Part shown: positions 1-6,837 of the stretch, in pieces
How positions within the stretch are numbered: position 1 is the first letter of the stretch
Layout of the letters: every line of letters begins with the position of its first letter
Source of the DNA: Anaerolineales bacterium UBA1136
GTDB taxonomy: Bacteria; Chloroflexota; Anaerolineae; Anaerolineales; UBA11657
DNA length: 16,236 bases
Assembly (NCBI GenBank): GCA_002311455.1
Contig: DCAJ01000117.1
Location: forward strand, 5,139-21,374
Direction: 5' to 3'
Translations under genes and position numbers: made by a program
The notes under the pieces: generated by a model
The model's database searches: none
Seen by the model: the letters and a program-made list of their open reading frames with translations, nothing else
What the model was told of the DNA's origin: nothing

Positions 1-1087
1 TGATGAAATCTTGGCCAGCCTGACGTCCACCTTGCACATCAAATGCAAACACAGCTCCAGCACCCTTAGGTATATATTTGTTTGCTAAAGCATAATATTT
101 GCTTCCTTCAAGGCCTGGATACATGACTTTATTTACCATTTCATGCTTTTCCAGATATTCAGCAACAACTCCGGCATTTCTAACATGACGATCCATACGG
201 AGTGATAGGGTCTCCAATCCCTGAAGAAACAAGAATGCGTTCAATGGACTCATTGCTGCACCTAGGTCACGCAAGGTTTCTGATCGTAGCTTCATCAGAT
301 ATCCATACATCCCAAATGTGTCATGAAATGCTAGCCCATGATAAGCTGGAGATGGATCAGCTATAACTGGAAATCTTCCATTAGACCAGTCAAACTTACC
401 TGACTCTACTACCACCCCTCCGATACTAGTTCCATGTCCACCAATAAACTTAGTCGCTGAGTGAACTACAATGTCAGCACCCCAATCTATAGGTCTACAC
501 AAATATGGCGATGCAAAGGTATTATCAATCATTAAGGGTATATCATTTTCATGCGCAATAGCCGCAATTGCTTCAATGTCTAGTACATTTCCCGTCGGAT
601 TACCTATGGTTTCACCATAAAACAGTTTTGTGTTATCCTGAACCGCCTGTCGCCAAGCATCAAGATCATCAGGATCCACCCAAGTCACTTCAACGGACAT
701 CTTGTGAAGATGCTCTCTAAATTGATTTATAGTACCACCATAAAGAACCGTTGATGATACTACATGATCACCAGGCTCCAACATGGTGAACAGAGCAGCT
801 GCCTGAGCTGCGATACCGCTAGCAAAACCTACTGCTCCACATCCACCCTCTAGATTAGCAATGCGTTCCTCAAAAGCAGCCACTGTGGGATTCATGATCC
901 GCGAATAAGTATTTCCATATTCCTTCAGATCAAAATAAGCTGCTGCTGATTCAGAATCTTCAAACACAAAACTGGTAGTTTGGAAGATAGGAACAGCACG
1001 TGCACCCGTATTTGGATCTGGTCGCGCACCAGCATGCACTTGCCGAGTGTCAAAACCAAAATCACGTCCCTTATCTATTTTATTCAT
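1..1087 (-). CDS. metY: O-acetylhomoserine sulfhydrylase-like PLP enzyme, 3'-truncated by window edge
   Basis: Predicted cytosolic Cys/Met-metabolism PLP enzyme. MetY makes homocysteine from O-acetylhomoserine and sulfide, the direct-sulfhydrylation route to methionine. The gene reads from ATG at 1087 off the left edge, giving about 362 codons of a family usually near 425-430 residues. Visible motifs are an N-terminal FDTRQVHAG start, YSRIMNPT (about 61-68), an ASG cofactor-phosphate segment near 89-91, GNPTGN near 163-167, LMIDNT with the pyridine-nitrogen Asp188, and HSATKFIGGHGT with the Schiff-base Lys213. The start is supported by an AGG about 6 nt upstream and by alignment to the usual family N terminus. 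The family also contains cystathionine gamma-synthase and gamma-lyase. The early DTRQVHAG and GHGTSIGG style favours MetY, but exact substrate choice is inference. The 179-bp gap upstream shows no recognisable SAM riboswitch. Confidence 0.9.
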   Translation of the reverse strand, partial: MNKIDKGRDFGFDTRQVHAGARPDPNTGARAVPIFQTTSFVFEDSESAAAYFDLKEYGNTYSRIMNPTVAAFEERIANLEGGCGAVGFASGIAAQAAALFTMLEPGDHVVSSTVLYGGTINQFREHLHKMSVEVTWVDPDDLDAWRQAVQDNTKLFYGETIGNPTGNVLDIEAIAAIAHENDIPLMIDNTFASPYLCRPIDWGADIVVHSATKFIGGHGTSIGGVVVESGKFDWSNGRFPVIADPSPAYHGLAFHDTFGMYGYLMKLRSETLRDLGAAMSPLNAFLFLQGLETLSLRMDRHVRNAGVVAEYLEKHEMVNKVMYPGLEGSKYYALANKYIPKGAGAVFAFDVQGGRQAGQDFI

Positions 1088-1266
1088 AGTTGACCTATTA
1101 ATTGTATCTCTTTATTGCTCCTATAACTATATGAAACACTCTAAATTAGCTGCTAGGACAGGTGTTTACATCATAATACTCATAACTTGCCTTTACGACC
1201 AATCAGAAAACAATTCTTTATCAGACCAGTCTGTATAACAGAGTGCTCTACAAAACTTCATTACAA

Positions 1267-2571
1267 TCAACTCGAATTCAAATCAGGACGAGTTTCAAAA
1301 AATTTATCGATACCAGAATAATCTTGCACAGCATCAGACAAATGCCTCACACCATCCTCTAGCAATTGTAAATCAGATGCTATTGACAAACGAATGTAAT
1401 GCTGATCTTCAGAGCCAATCTTACCAAATGACTGACGGTCCAACACGGCAACATTATGATGGTAAAGAGCAAACATCTGAAATAATCCCGAAGGTGATGT
1501 TTTTGCTCTCTCAGTTGTACTCAACTTAGCGTAATAATCAACAATTCCGAGGTTTACGCAAATACCAGAAATATTAGGGAAGAGATAGAAAGCACCTCCA
1601 GGTTTCTCGCACGAAATTCCGGTTATATTGTTCAATTTTTTCAATATTACGTCACGTCTTTCCTGGAACTTTGCGACCATATTGCTTATACTTTTTTCCG
1701 ACAAATGACTTTCCAGAGCAACTCTAGCTCCCTCCTGATTATAGGGTGCAACACAGGAAAAATAGTTGATGTTGAGGTTTTTGAAGACATTTGCTTCCTC
1801 CTCGGTCGGAAATATAGCATAGCCTATCCTCCCGCCAGTCCAAGCATAGGTTTTAGAGAATCCGCTAGCAATTATCGTCCTACTTTCCATGCCTGGAATT
1901 GAGGCAATAGAGGAATGAGTTTGGTCGTCAAAAACAATATTCTCATAGATTTCATCTGAATATACCCTAACCTCTTCAGGACATAGGTCTAAAATCACTT
2001 GAGCAATATCTTCCAACTGTTTAGTTGAGACTACTCCACCTGTAGGATTTGAGGGAAAATTAAGATAGATCAACTTAGTTTGGGGAGTGATTAGTTTTGA
2101 GAGATATTCTGGTGTAAAAGCAAAGTTATAGTTTTCGTCCAAGTGCAGAGGAACTGGCACTGCACCAACATATCTAACGAATGACTCATATATTGGGAAT
2201 CCAGGACTTGGATATATAACCTCGTCTCCAGGACCACAGTAAACCTGCTGTGCCAATCCTATGGGCGGTTTGCCCCCTGGAAAAACAACTACTCTTTCAG
2301 GATCAACTTCTAGGCCACGTGTCTCAGATATCTGCTTAGATATTGCCACCCTAAGGGTCAACAAACCCTTTGGATCACAATAATGAGTATTATCAAGGTC
2401 TAACTGTCTTTTGATTTCATCCTTTATATGAGTAGGTACAGAAAAATCAGGCTCACCAAGGTTTAACTTTATAACAGTACCTGATTCATGCTCAACAGTT
2501 TCTATATGGGGACCAATCTTAAAAGCATTTTCTGTATCGATGCAGAAAGTCCTGTCAGCGTAAAGTCTCAT
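1267..2571 (-). CDS. Class I/II (fold-type I) PLP aminotransferase
   Basis: A complete 434-residue aspartate-aminotransferase-superfamily enzyme that should transfer an amino group between an amino acid and a 2-oxo acid. Motifs are LNLGEPDF (36-43), PGGK (98-101), NPTGG (175-179, the Asn contacts PLP O3'), YSDEIY (204-209), SGFSKTYAWTGGRIGY (236-251) with the PLP lysine at 240 and phosphate-binding Arg248, and IRLS with the carboxylate-binding Arg394. The segment between FYLFPNIS (about 329-335) and the C-terminal VAVLDRQSFG has extra residues. The PG normally found in the VAVxPG turn is replaced by DR, so the substrate cannot be named safely. The start ATG at 2571 matches the family's N terminus. 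Only AGGTC separates it from a TATATT box, so it may be leaderless. It is followed by metY on the same strand after 179 bp, which suggests an amino-acid metabolism context rather than proof of an operon. Confidence 0.9.
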   Translation of the reverse strand: MRLYADRTFCIDTENAFKIGPHIETVEHESGTVIKLNLGEPDFSVPTHIKDEIKRQLDLDNTHYCDPKGLLTLRVAISKQISETRGLEVDPERVVVFPGGKPPIGLAQQVYCGPGDEVIYPSPGFPIYESFVRYVGAVPVPLHLDENYNFAFTPEYLSKLITPQTKLIYLNFPSNPTGGVVSTKQLEDIAQVILDLCPEEVRVYSDEIYENIVFDDQTHSSIASIPGMESRTIIASGFSKTYAWTGGRIGYAIFPTEEEANVFKNLNINYFSCVAPYNQEGARVALESHLSEKSISNMVAKFQERRDVILKKLNNITGISCEKPGGAFYLFPNISGICVNLGIVDYYAKLSTTERAKTSPSGLFQMFALYHHNVAVLDRQSFGKIGSEDQHYIRLSIASDLQLLEDGVRHLSDAVQDYSGIDKFFETRPDLNSS

Positions 2572-2616
2572 GACCTAATATATTTTGTTACTATAGATAC
2601 CATCACTATAGTAAGA

Positions 2617-2769
2617 TTAACCCTCATCGACTGCTCTACGAAATTGCTGTTCATCCTCCTCAGTATGCTTGGCTACATCTTCATCTTCCTCAAGCTTATC
2701 CCAATCTACGTCTTCGTCATCTGAATCAAGTGCGTCACTAATAGAATGTTTGATATCTTTTTCTGACAT
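2617..2769 (-). CDS. Small, very acidic hypothetical protein (50 aa)
   Basis: I do not recognise this ORF. It begins at ATG 2769 with a GGGAGG Shine-Dalgarno at 2774-2779 (4-nt spacer, rather short) and stops at TAA 2617-2619. About 40% of the residues are Asp or Glu, concentrated in SDDEDVDWDKLEEDED (about 16-31) and TEEDEQQ (36-42). There is no signal peptide, membrane segment or cysteine. It lies 45 bp upstream of the aminotransferase on the same strand and could be the first gene of that transcript. Short acidic proteins of this type can be DNA-mimic, chaperone-tail-like or simply disordered partner proteins, but nothing here decides. The good ribosome-binding site and biased composition argue that it is real; its short length argues for caution. 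Confidence 0.5.
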   Translation of the reverse strand: MSEKDIKHSISDALDSDDEDVDWDKLEEDEDVAKHTEEDEQQFRRAVDEG

Positions 2770-3041
2770 ATTGCCTCCCAATCAAGTTTTTCCATAACGT
2801 ACTATCACTACAGAAACAGACAAGTAACTGCCACCAATTCTATTTTACATCAATCAAGTACATCCAATATTGATAACAAGCGATGTTATTGCGTGTTAAA
2901 AGCGGATATCACAACCTTATTATTTAATGAGACTCATACCAGATGAAATTCAAATTTAATCTGGTTACTAATCCGATAATTATATTCATAAGCTTAGTAT
3001 TTTAAAGGAGCAGTCAAGTATAAAATATAATGGGTAGAATC
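2770..3041. other. AT-rich intergenic region
   Basis: No credible gene is visible on either strand. The longest minus-strand frame with an ATG is about 21 codons, without a ribosome-binding site. The stretch holds the 28-bp quasi-palindrome at 2938-2965 and ends at the minus-strand terminator beginning at 3042. It must also contain the promoter for the acidic ORF and aminotransferase, but I could not place a convincing -35/-10 pair. Confidence 0.6.
2938..2965. repeat. 28-bp quasi-palindrome (hairpin-forming)
   Basis: The arms are ACCAGAT-G-AAATT and AATTT-A-ATCTGGT around a 2-nt CA loop. That is 12 of 13 pairs matched, with one G/A mismatch at the seventh/eighth position boundary. No run of T follows on either strand, so it does not look like an intrinsic terminator. 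It could be an operator, a cruciform or the stem of an untranslated RNA. Confidence 0.55.
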
Positions 3042-3062
3042 AAAAAACCCGCTTTTGAGCGG
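3042..3062 (-). terminator. Intrinsic terminator of the 3105-3269 unit
   Basis: Read on the minus strand, the stem is CCGCT-CAAA-AGCGG followed by GTTTTTT. The five-pair GC-rich stem plus six T residues is a classical Rho-independent signal. It lies 43 bp after the stop codon of the small minus-strand ORF and would end that transcript. Confidence 0.7.
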
Positions 3063-3104
3063 ATTGTTCTGACCTCATTTATATTAGTTTTTACACAAAT
3101 TGTC

Positions 3105-3269
3105 TTAGAAGATTGAAAAAACACCGCCTAAGATATTGAAGAACTTAATTACCAATGAGGATGATTTAGGACTATCAGTCCTTACACTTATCTCACCGTA
3201 TTCTGATTGCTTTTCACCATCAGGTTTTATGAGTAAGAGTAATATATTAGCTAATTCTTTAGTAAACAT
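3105..3269 (-). CDS. Small hypothetical protein (54 aa), possibly leaderless
   Basis: I do not recognise this product. The ORF runs from ATG 3269 to TAA 3105-3107. It has a short hydrophobic stretch near the N terminus (ANILLLLI, about 7-14), a polar middle (GEKQSEYGEISVRTDSPK, about 18-35) and a hydrophobic C terminus (SLVIKFFNILGGVFSIF, 38-54) that could associate with membrane. There is no ribosome-binding site. Instead an extended -10 (TGC-TATGAT) ends exactly 6 nt before the ATG, so transcription would start at or next to the A of the start codon. An intrinsic terminator follows at 3042-3062, making a self-contained unit of about 230 nt. The alternative is a small RNA whose ORF is incidental. 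The codons for GGVFS overlap a 15-mer (3114-3128) shared with the terminator upstream of rplY's end. Confidence 0.45.
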   Translation of the reverse strand: MFTKELANILLLLIKPDGEKQSEYGEISVRTDSPKSSSLVIKFFNILGGVFSIF

Positions 3270-3275
3270 GCCTGT

Positions 3276-3284
3276 ATCATAGCA
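3276..3284 (-). promoter_or_regulatory. Extended -10 promoter (TGC-TATGAT) of the small ORF
   Basis: On the minus strand TATGAT (3281-3276) is preceded by TGC and followed by 6 nt and then the ATG at 3269. The -35 position 17 nt upstream reads TGTGAA, a weak match, as is common when a TGn extension is present. That -35 region lies inside the TGTGA-N6-TCACA palindrome. Confidence 0.5.
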
Positions 3285-3289
3285 GGTTT

Positions 3290-3305
3290 GTGAATAAATT
3301 CACAT
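3290..3305. promoter_or_regulatory. CRP/FNR-family-like operator (TGTGAATAAATTCACA)
   Basis: A 16-bp palindrome with 7-bp perfect arms around AA. It matches the TGTGA-N6-TCACA consensus bound by CRP-type regulators exactly in both half-sites. It covers the -35 area of the minus-strand small ORF (centre about 28 bp before its ATG), which would suit repression. It is also about 95 bp upstream of the plus-strand lipoprotein start, where it could act as an activator site. The match is seen in the sequence; binding by any regulator is inference. Confidence 0.4.
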
Positions 3306-3348
3306 TAAGCCTCAGTTAAATATTGTTAATGTAATTTATAAATAATAG

Positions 3349-3357
3349 TGCGATAAT
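3349..3357 (+). promoter_or_regulatory. Possible extended -10 (TGC-GATAAT) for the lipoprotein gene
   Basis: TGC at 3349-3351 directly precedes GATAAT at 3352-3357. This predicts a start near 3364 and a leader of about 29 nt that would contain the AGGGGA ribosome-binding site at 3380-3385. I see no clear -35. A TATATATATA run at 3365-3374 is an alternative -10. Confidence 0.35.
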
Positions 3358-3392
3358 GACCGGGTATATATATAAATTCAGGGGATTGAAAC

Positions 3393-5813
3393 ATGAAATA
3401 TTTGAACTTACAACGTATATTACTGCAAGCAGCCTTAGTTTCACTTATCATATCTTGCGGTACTCAAGATCCAATACTTGAAGCTCAAACAGTTGAAGAA
3501 GCAACCACATCAATAGAACCTACTAAGTCGATTGACAAGACTATTGAAAATGATAGTACAGAAATCGTTTCTGAAGAGATGAATTATGCAATATATACAG
3601 ACTCAAAAACAAAAGTATCACTTAATTATCCAGCCAGTTGGGAACTATTCGAAGAGGAGTTCGACGTAGAATTCAGTGGGCCAATGGGAGCAGTATTCAT
3701 GGCGATCACATCTGCACCCATGCGTGAACTTGATGAATTAGCAGATGACTTTTTCTCTGAGCCTGAGTACCAGGAAGAATCACGCATCACTTTGGACAAT
3801 CCATCAGGCTATATGAGCATAGGCGATCTCCGTGATGGGGCAAGACAAGCCCGTGTAATACTCGGAAATGAGCAAGTAGGCCTCATAATCTTTGAGGCCA
3901 CATCAGATCCCGAAGATTTCGACCTGCACCTTTTACAATTCCAAACCATACTAGCTTCTCTTGATCTCCCAGAGACGGACATAGTTGTAAATTCAGATGG
4001 TAATGAACTTTGGTCTAATTACCAAGTAGAAGATTATGGTCCTACCACAATAACAATACTTAACATTAGTAATGCTAGCACCACTCAACTGGAAAATTGG
4101 GCTGCACTTGCTGAGTCAAAAATGGCTAGCAGGAAAGCTAACATCCTTGCTGTATTATGGCCAATTGGAGACTTCGTCCGTGAAGGCGGGTTCTCCCACC
4201 CTTTCAACCAACATGAGGTATTGATAACATCAGAAGAGGCTGATTTCCTGATTGATGAGATAGATATGTGGTTGAGTACTCAAACCTGCATGAAGGAGAA
4301 CCCAGAATTCCAGCAGGAGGAGTTGGAAACGTACAGAGATTGGCTCGAGAGGGGGGCCGACGCATCTACCCAACTATCTCTATGTCCAGGCACACGACTA
4401 GTAATGATGGGACTAGCATCTCATCACCAAGATCAAAGTGACCCAGTGGGTCTCCGAGACCTACAAGAGTTTTTCACACATGAACTTTATCACGCCTTCC
4501 AACAAGATCTGACATCTGGCTCGTGTGAAGCCCAAACTGGACCTGAAAGTAATACGCCTTGGATAGTAGAAGGTGGTGCAACATATTTTTCTAAATTTGT
4601 GTCAGCGGAAATCAATGGAGAATCAAATCCAGTGAATCCAGTGAGTGATATATTGCTTAACGCACTTAATCTTTCTGAACGTGAGGGAACCAATATCTTT
4701 CAAGGAGGTTCGTCTAGTGGTGCGGCTGCTCTCCAATTTCTAGTAGAAATAAAAGCTTTAGATAAAGATAGCATTCTTGACGGCAGTCTATTTCACGATT
4801 GCGCTAGGGAAAAAGAATATTCCAATGATAACCCATATGTAATGGCAGCCATAGAATCATGGCACCTTATTGAACAGCGCAATGGTGCATATGTATTTAG
4901 TGAAGAAGCCTTCAGCAACGCAGGCAGACAAAGACCAATAGATCTGCAAACACAAGAAAACTCTTCTGTAAGTCAAACCACGTGCAATCAACCTGTAGAA
5001 TTTGTGCTAAAAACATATGGCAGCGTCGAGGAACATAAAATAGATTCGGTAAAGCAAGCATTGAACACTATCGATCTGGTCAATTCTGGAGTAAATGTAC
5101 CAGTGTATGTTGTCTTATGGGAAGTAAATGATGAAAGAGGAGTGAGTAAGACAGTGGCAGAGCAGATCGCAGCGGATGTGGTACCAGCAATATATCCAGA
5201 CAGAAGTAATGACGATGAACAGTGGATACGCGTAACAGAGGATATTGTTGGTAAAACCCAGAAGGAAACTATTACAGCAGATCTGTATCACGACGCATGT
5301 GCCGGCGGCATTTTTGCCGCAGCCACAAACACTATGGATTTCCCAAACTATTTAGGAAAGATCACCTTTCACGAATTTCACCACATCTATCAAAGCTCAT
5401 TTTACCGCAACAATCCTGAAGGTCATCGGGAGCAGCCTACATGGATCACAGAAGGGATGGCAGAAACTTACGGTATGCTTGAAGCAATAAAGTCTGGCTG
5501 GACAGATAATGTATATTTTGAACAGACACTTGAAAATGCCAGGCAGCGAATTGCGCGCAACCCGGATTTTGCTGACCTTAGTATCTTTCAAGATGAATTT
5601 GGTGATCATTGGCCTGTACATTCCACAGAGATTGGTATGGTAGCACTAGACTATATTATGAATAATTATGTGGAGTCTCAATCTTTTGATCAGTTTGCCT
5701 ATGCACTATATTCAGGCTCCAATCAAGATGGGTGGAAAAATCAACTCACTGCTATTGTAGGTAAAGACTACGATGAGTTCTTTATTGAACTAAGAAATGA
5801 CCTGCTGAACTAG
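3393..5813 (+). CDS. Lipoprotein with two gluzincin-like zinc peptidase domains
   Basis: An 806-residue predicted exported lipoprotein. The first 22 residues form a signal peptide with lipobox IISC (Cys22). An acidic, Ser/Thr-rich linker follows to about 62. Residues about 64-195 (YTDSKTKVSLNYPASWELF onward) resemble a PsbP-like fold. Two separate metallopeptidase-like modules follow. The first has HELYH (363-367) and, 26 residues on, WIVEGG with Glu393. The second has HEFHH (660-664) and WITEGMAE with Glu687. In each, HExxH plus a downstream Glu in a W-x-x-EG context is the gluzincin zinc-site pattern. Both modules therefore look metal-competent, and each is preceded by a similar strand/helix segment, suggesting internal duplication. 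An AGGGGA site with a 7-nt spacer supports the start. Substrate is unknown; a role in extracellular protein turnover is inference. The next gene converges on it after a 21-bp gap. Confidence 0.88.
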   Translation: MKYLNLQRILLQAALVSLIISCGTQDPILEAQTVEEATTSIEPTKSIDKTIENDSTEIVSEEMNYAIYTDSKTKVSLNYPASWELFEEEFDVEFSGPMGAVFMAITSAPMRELDELADDFFSEPEYQEESRITLDNPSGYMSIGDLRDGARQARVILGNEQVGLIIFEATSDPEDFDLHLLQFQTILASLDLPETDIVVNSDGNELWSNYQVEDYGPTTITILNISNASTTQLENWAALAESKMASRKANILAVLWPIGDFVREGGFSHPFNQHEVLITSEEADFLIDEIDMWLSTQTCMKENPEFQQEELETYRDWLERGADASTQLSLCPGTRLVMMGLASHHQDQSDPVGLRDLQEFFTHELYHAFQQDLTSGSCEAQTGPESNTPWIVEGGATYFSKFVSAEINGESNPVNPVSDILLNALNLSEREGTNIFQGGSSSGAAALQFLVEIKALDKDSILDGSLFHDCAREKEYSNDNPYVMAAIESWHLIEQRNGAYVFSEEAFSNAGRQRPIDLQTQENSSVSQTTCNQPVEFVLKTYGSVEEHKIDSVKQALNTIDLVNSGVNVPVYVVLWEVNDERGVSKTVAEQIAADVVPAIYPDRSNDDEQWIRVTEDIVGKTQKETITADLYHDACAGGIFAAATNTMDFPNYLGKITFHEFHHIYQSSFYRNNPEGHREQPTWITEGMAETYGMLEAIKSGWTDNVYFEQTLENARQRIARNPDFADLSIFQDEFGDHWPVHSTEIGMVALDYIMNNYVESQSFDQFAYALYSGSNQDGWKNQLTAIVGKDYDEFFIELRNDLLN

Positions 5814-5834
5814 AAAGCAAATATTGCTCTAATA

Positions 5835-6011
5835 TTAATCTAGATTGAACAACAGATAAATCATCAAGATACAAAAACTGATTATCATTACCATCTTTAC
5901 TGATCGTAGACCAATCCTGATAACAATACCAACTATGCCAAGTGCAGCCAACGCAAAACACCAGTTTGGTATCCGTGAGAATATATCAGGAAAATCGAGG
6001 TAGTCAGCCAT
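5835..6011 (-). CDS. Small two-helix membrane protein (58 aa), uncharacterised
   Basis: I choose ATG 6011 (MADYLDFPDI...) over the upstream GTG at 6047, because GGAGGG (6019-6024) sits 7 nt before it. After a short amphipathic N terminus come two hydrophobic segments, about 19-35 (FALAALGIVGIVIRIGL) and 40-56 (MVMIISFCILMIYLLFN), separated by the basic turn RSVK. This is a helical hairpin with no motif I can assign. It follows the MoaD-like gene on the same strand after 102 bp and may be the last gene of that transcript, although the gap leaves room for its own promoter. It ends 21 bp from the convergent lipoprotein gene with no strong terminator between them. Confidence 0.6.
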   Translation of the reverse strand: MADYLDFPDIFSRIPNWCFALAALGIVGIVIRIGLRSVKMVMIISFCILMIYLLFNLD

Positions 6012-6113
6012 AGGTATACCCTCCATGAAATTACTGGATGCAAGCACTATGCCAAGTGCAGTAATTTACTGGAGTGCTAAATTGATTCAAAAAATTAATA
6101 TAGTAAAAGAGCT

Positions 6114-6365
6114 TTATAAGTTCCCGCCACTAACTGGAGGAAATAAACTGATTGAATCACAATCCTGTAGATACGTGTCTAGGTCACATGAGGCATTATT
6201 TATAAAAGCATTACGCAAAAGACCAGCAGGAAGCTTTAACACCTCGACCAGATCGCTAACTATGGTTCCATTGGGGACTGTGACAGAAAGTGGCTTAGAT
6301 TTATCTGGACCGGGATGATAATCTCTGAGCAAAGCATATAAACGTACCTGCACCGTAATATTCAC
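6114..6365 (-). CDS. MoaD/ThiS-family ubiquitin-like protein with residues after the diglycine
   Basis: An 83-residue beta-grasp protein beginning at GTG 6365 (MNITVQVRLYALLRDYH, the typical MoaD N terminus). FPPVSGG (75-81) is the conserved C-terminal MoaD/ThiS ending. In this family the terminal Gly-Gly is adenylated by a MoeB/ThiF-like E1 and then carries sulfur as thiocarboxylate, for molybdopterin, thiamin or other cofactors. Here Asn82-Leu83 follow the diglycine, so the mature end would need processing or the function differs. Its start lies 1 nt after the stop of the upstream gene, implying translational coupling. No E1, JAMM protease or cofactor gene lies in the window, so the partner is unknown. 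Family assignment is firm; pathway is not. Confidence 0.8.
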   Translation of the reverse strand: MNITVQVRLYALLRDYHPGPDKSKPLSVTVPNGTIVSDLVEVLKLPAGLLRNAFINNASCDLDTYLQDCDSISLFPPVSGGNL

Positions 6366-6366
6366 G

Positions 6367-6819
6367 CTATAATGGACGTAATCCCTTGTACACTTTGCTA
6401 CCTCTAAGCATACGTAGAATTGTACTTTCCTGACCTACACGTCCTATACAAGACGCTAGCTGTTTTATAGTAAGAGGCTGATTTCCATTGGCTAATAAAG
6501 CTCGAAACACTGAATCAACCATTGCCGTACCCTCAGTTATATAACCTTCCTGACTTGAACAATGGCTGCGCACAGCGTATTCAATTGAATCAATCGAAAA
6601 CACCTCGCCAGTCTGAGGATTCACCCAGTCAAATAGTTTGTGTTTACGGTCATCGACATAGCCAAATTCTTCCTGGTGCTTGTCGCAAAGTAGATTATAA
6701 AGATAGGTACGGTACTCATCTTCACGTAGATCCCACCATTCAAAGTCAATGTGGAAAAGTGTCTGTTGGTCAATGCGCTGCACACTTTCAGGATGTTCAG
6801 CAATAGTAGTAAGTCTCAT
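6367..6819 (-). CDS. Uncharacterised protein with C-terminal winged-helix-like region
   Basis: A 150-residue protein read from ATG 6819. A TTG at 6831 would add four residues, and neither start has a clear Shine-Dalgarno. The N-terminal half contains FHIDFEWWD and LCDKHQEEF, then DWVNPQTGEVF and RSHCSSQ. The C-x2-H and H-C pairs could bind metal, but this is only a suggestion. The C-terminal third (VDSVFRALLANGNQPLTIKQLASCIG then ESTILRMLRGSKVYKGLRPL) has the helix-helix-hairpin look of a winged helix. I associate this architecture with conserved proteins of unknown function in Chloroflexota, from memory only. It sits 18 nt downstream of a larger gene of similar style and 1 nt upstream of the MoaD-like gene, so the three are very probably co-expressed. 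Confidence 0.7.
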   Translation of the reverse strand: MRLTTIAEHPESVQRIDQQTLFHIDFEWWDLREDEYRTYLYNLLCDKHQEEFGYVDDRKHKLFDWVNPQTGEVFSIDSIEYAVRSHCSSQEGYITEGTAMVDSVFRALLANGNQPLTIKQLASCIGRVGQESTILRMLRGSKVYKGLRPL

Positions 6820-6837
6820 TTTACGGACCAATCATTG

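Noticed and set aside
1088..1266. SAM-type riboswitch or T-box upstream of metY
   Set aside because: No recognisable conserved core, kink-turn or terminator/antiterminator pair. CAGACCAGTCTG is only a 5-bp inverted repeat.
2488..2724. Plus-strand 78-codon frame with a hydrophobic C terminus
   Set aside because: It is antisense to the start of the aminotransferase and to the acidic ORF, both of which have better support. Its hydrophobicity simply mirrors the acidic codons on the other strand.
5816..5828. AGCAA-ATA-TTGCT hairpin between convergent genes as a terminator
   Set aside because: Only five AT-rich pairs, with no T-run on either side.
6028..6055. TTGGCA-16-TAATTT on the minus strand as a promoter for the 58-aa membrane protein
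   Set aside because: Initiation would fall near 6021, inside the GGAGGG ribosome-binding site (6019-6024), removing part of it from the transcript.
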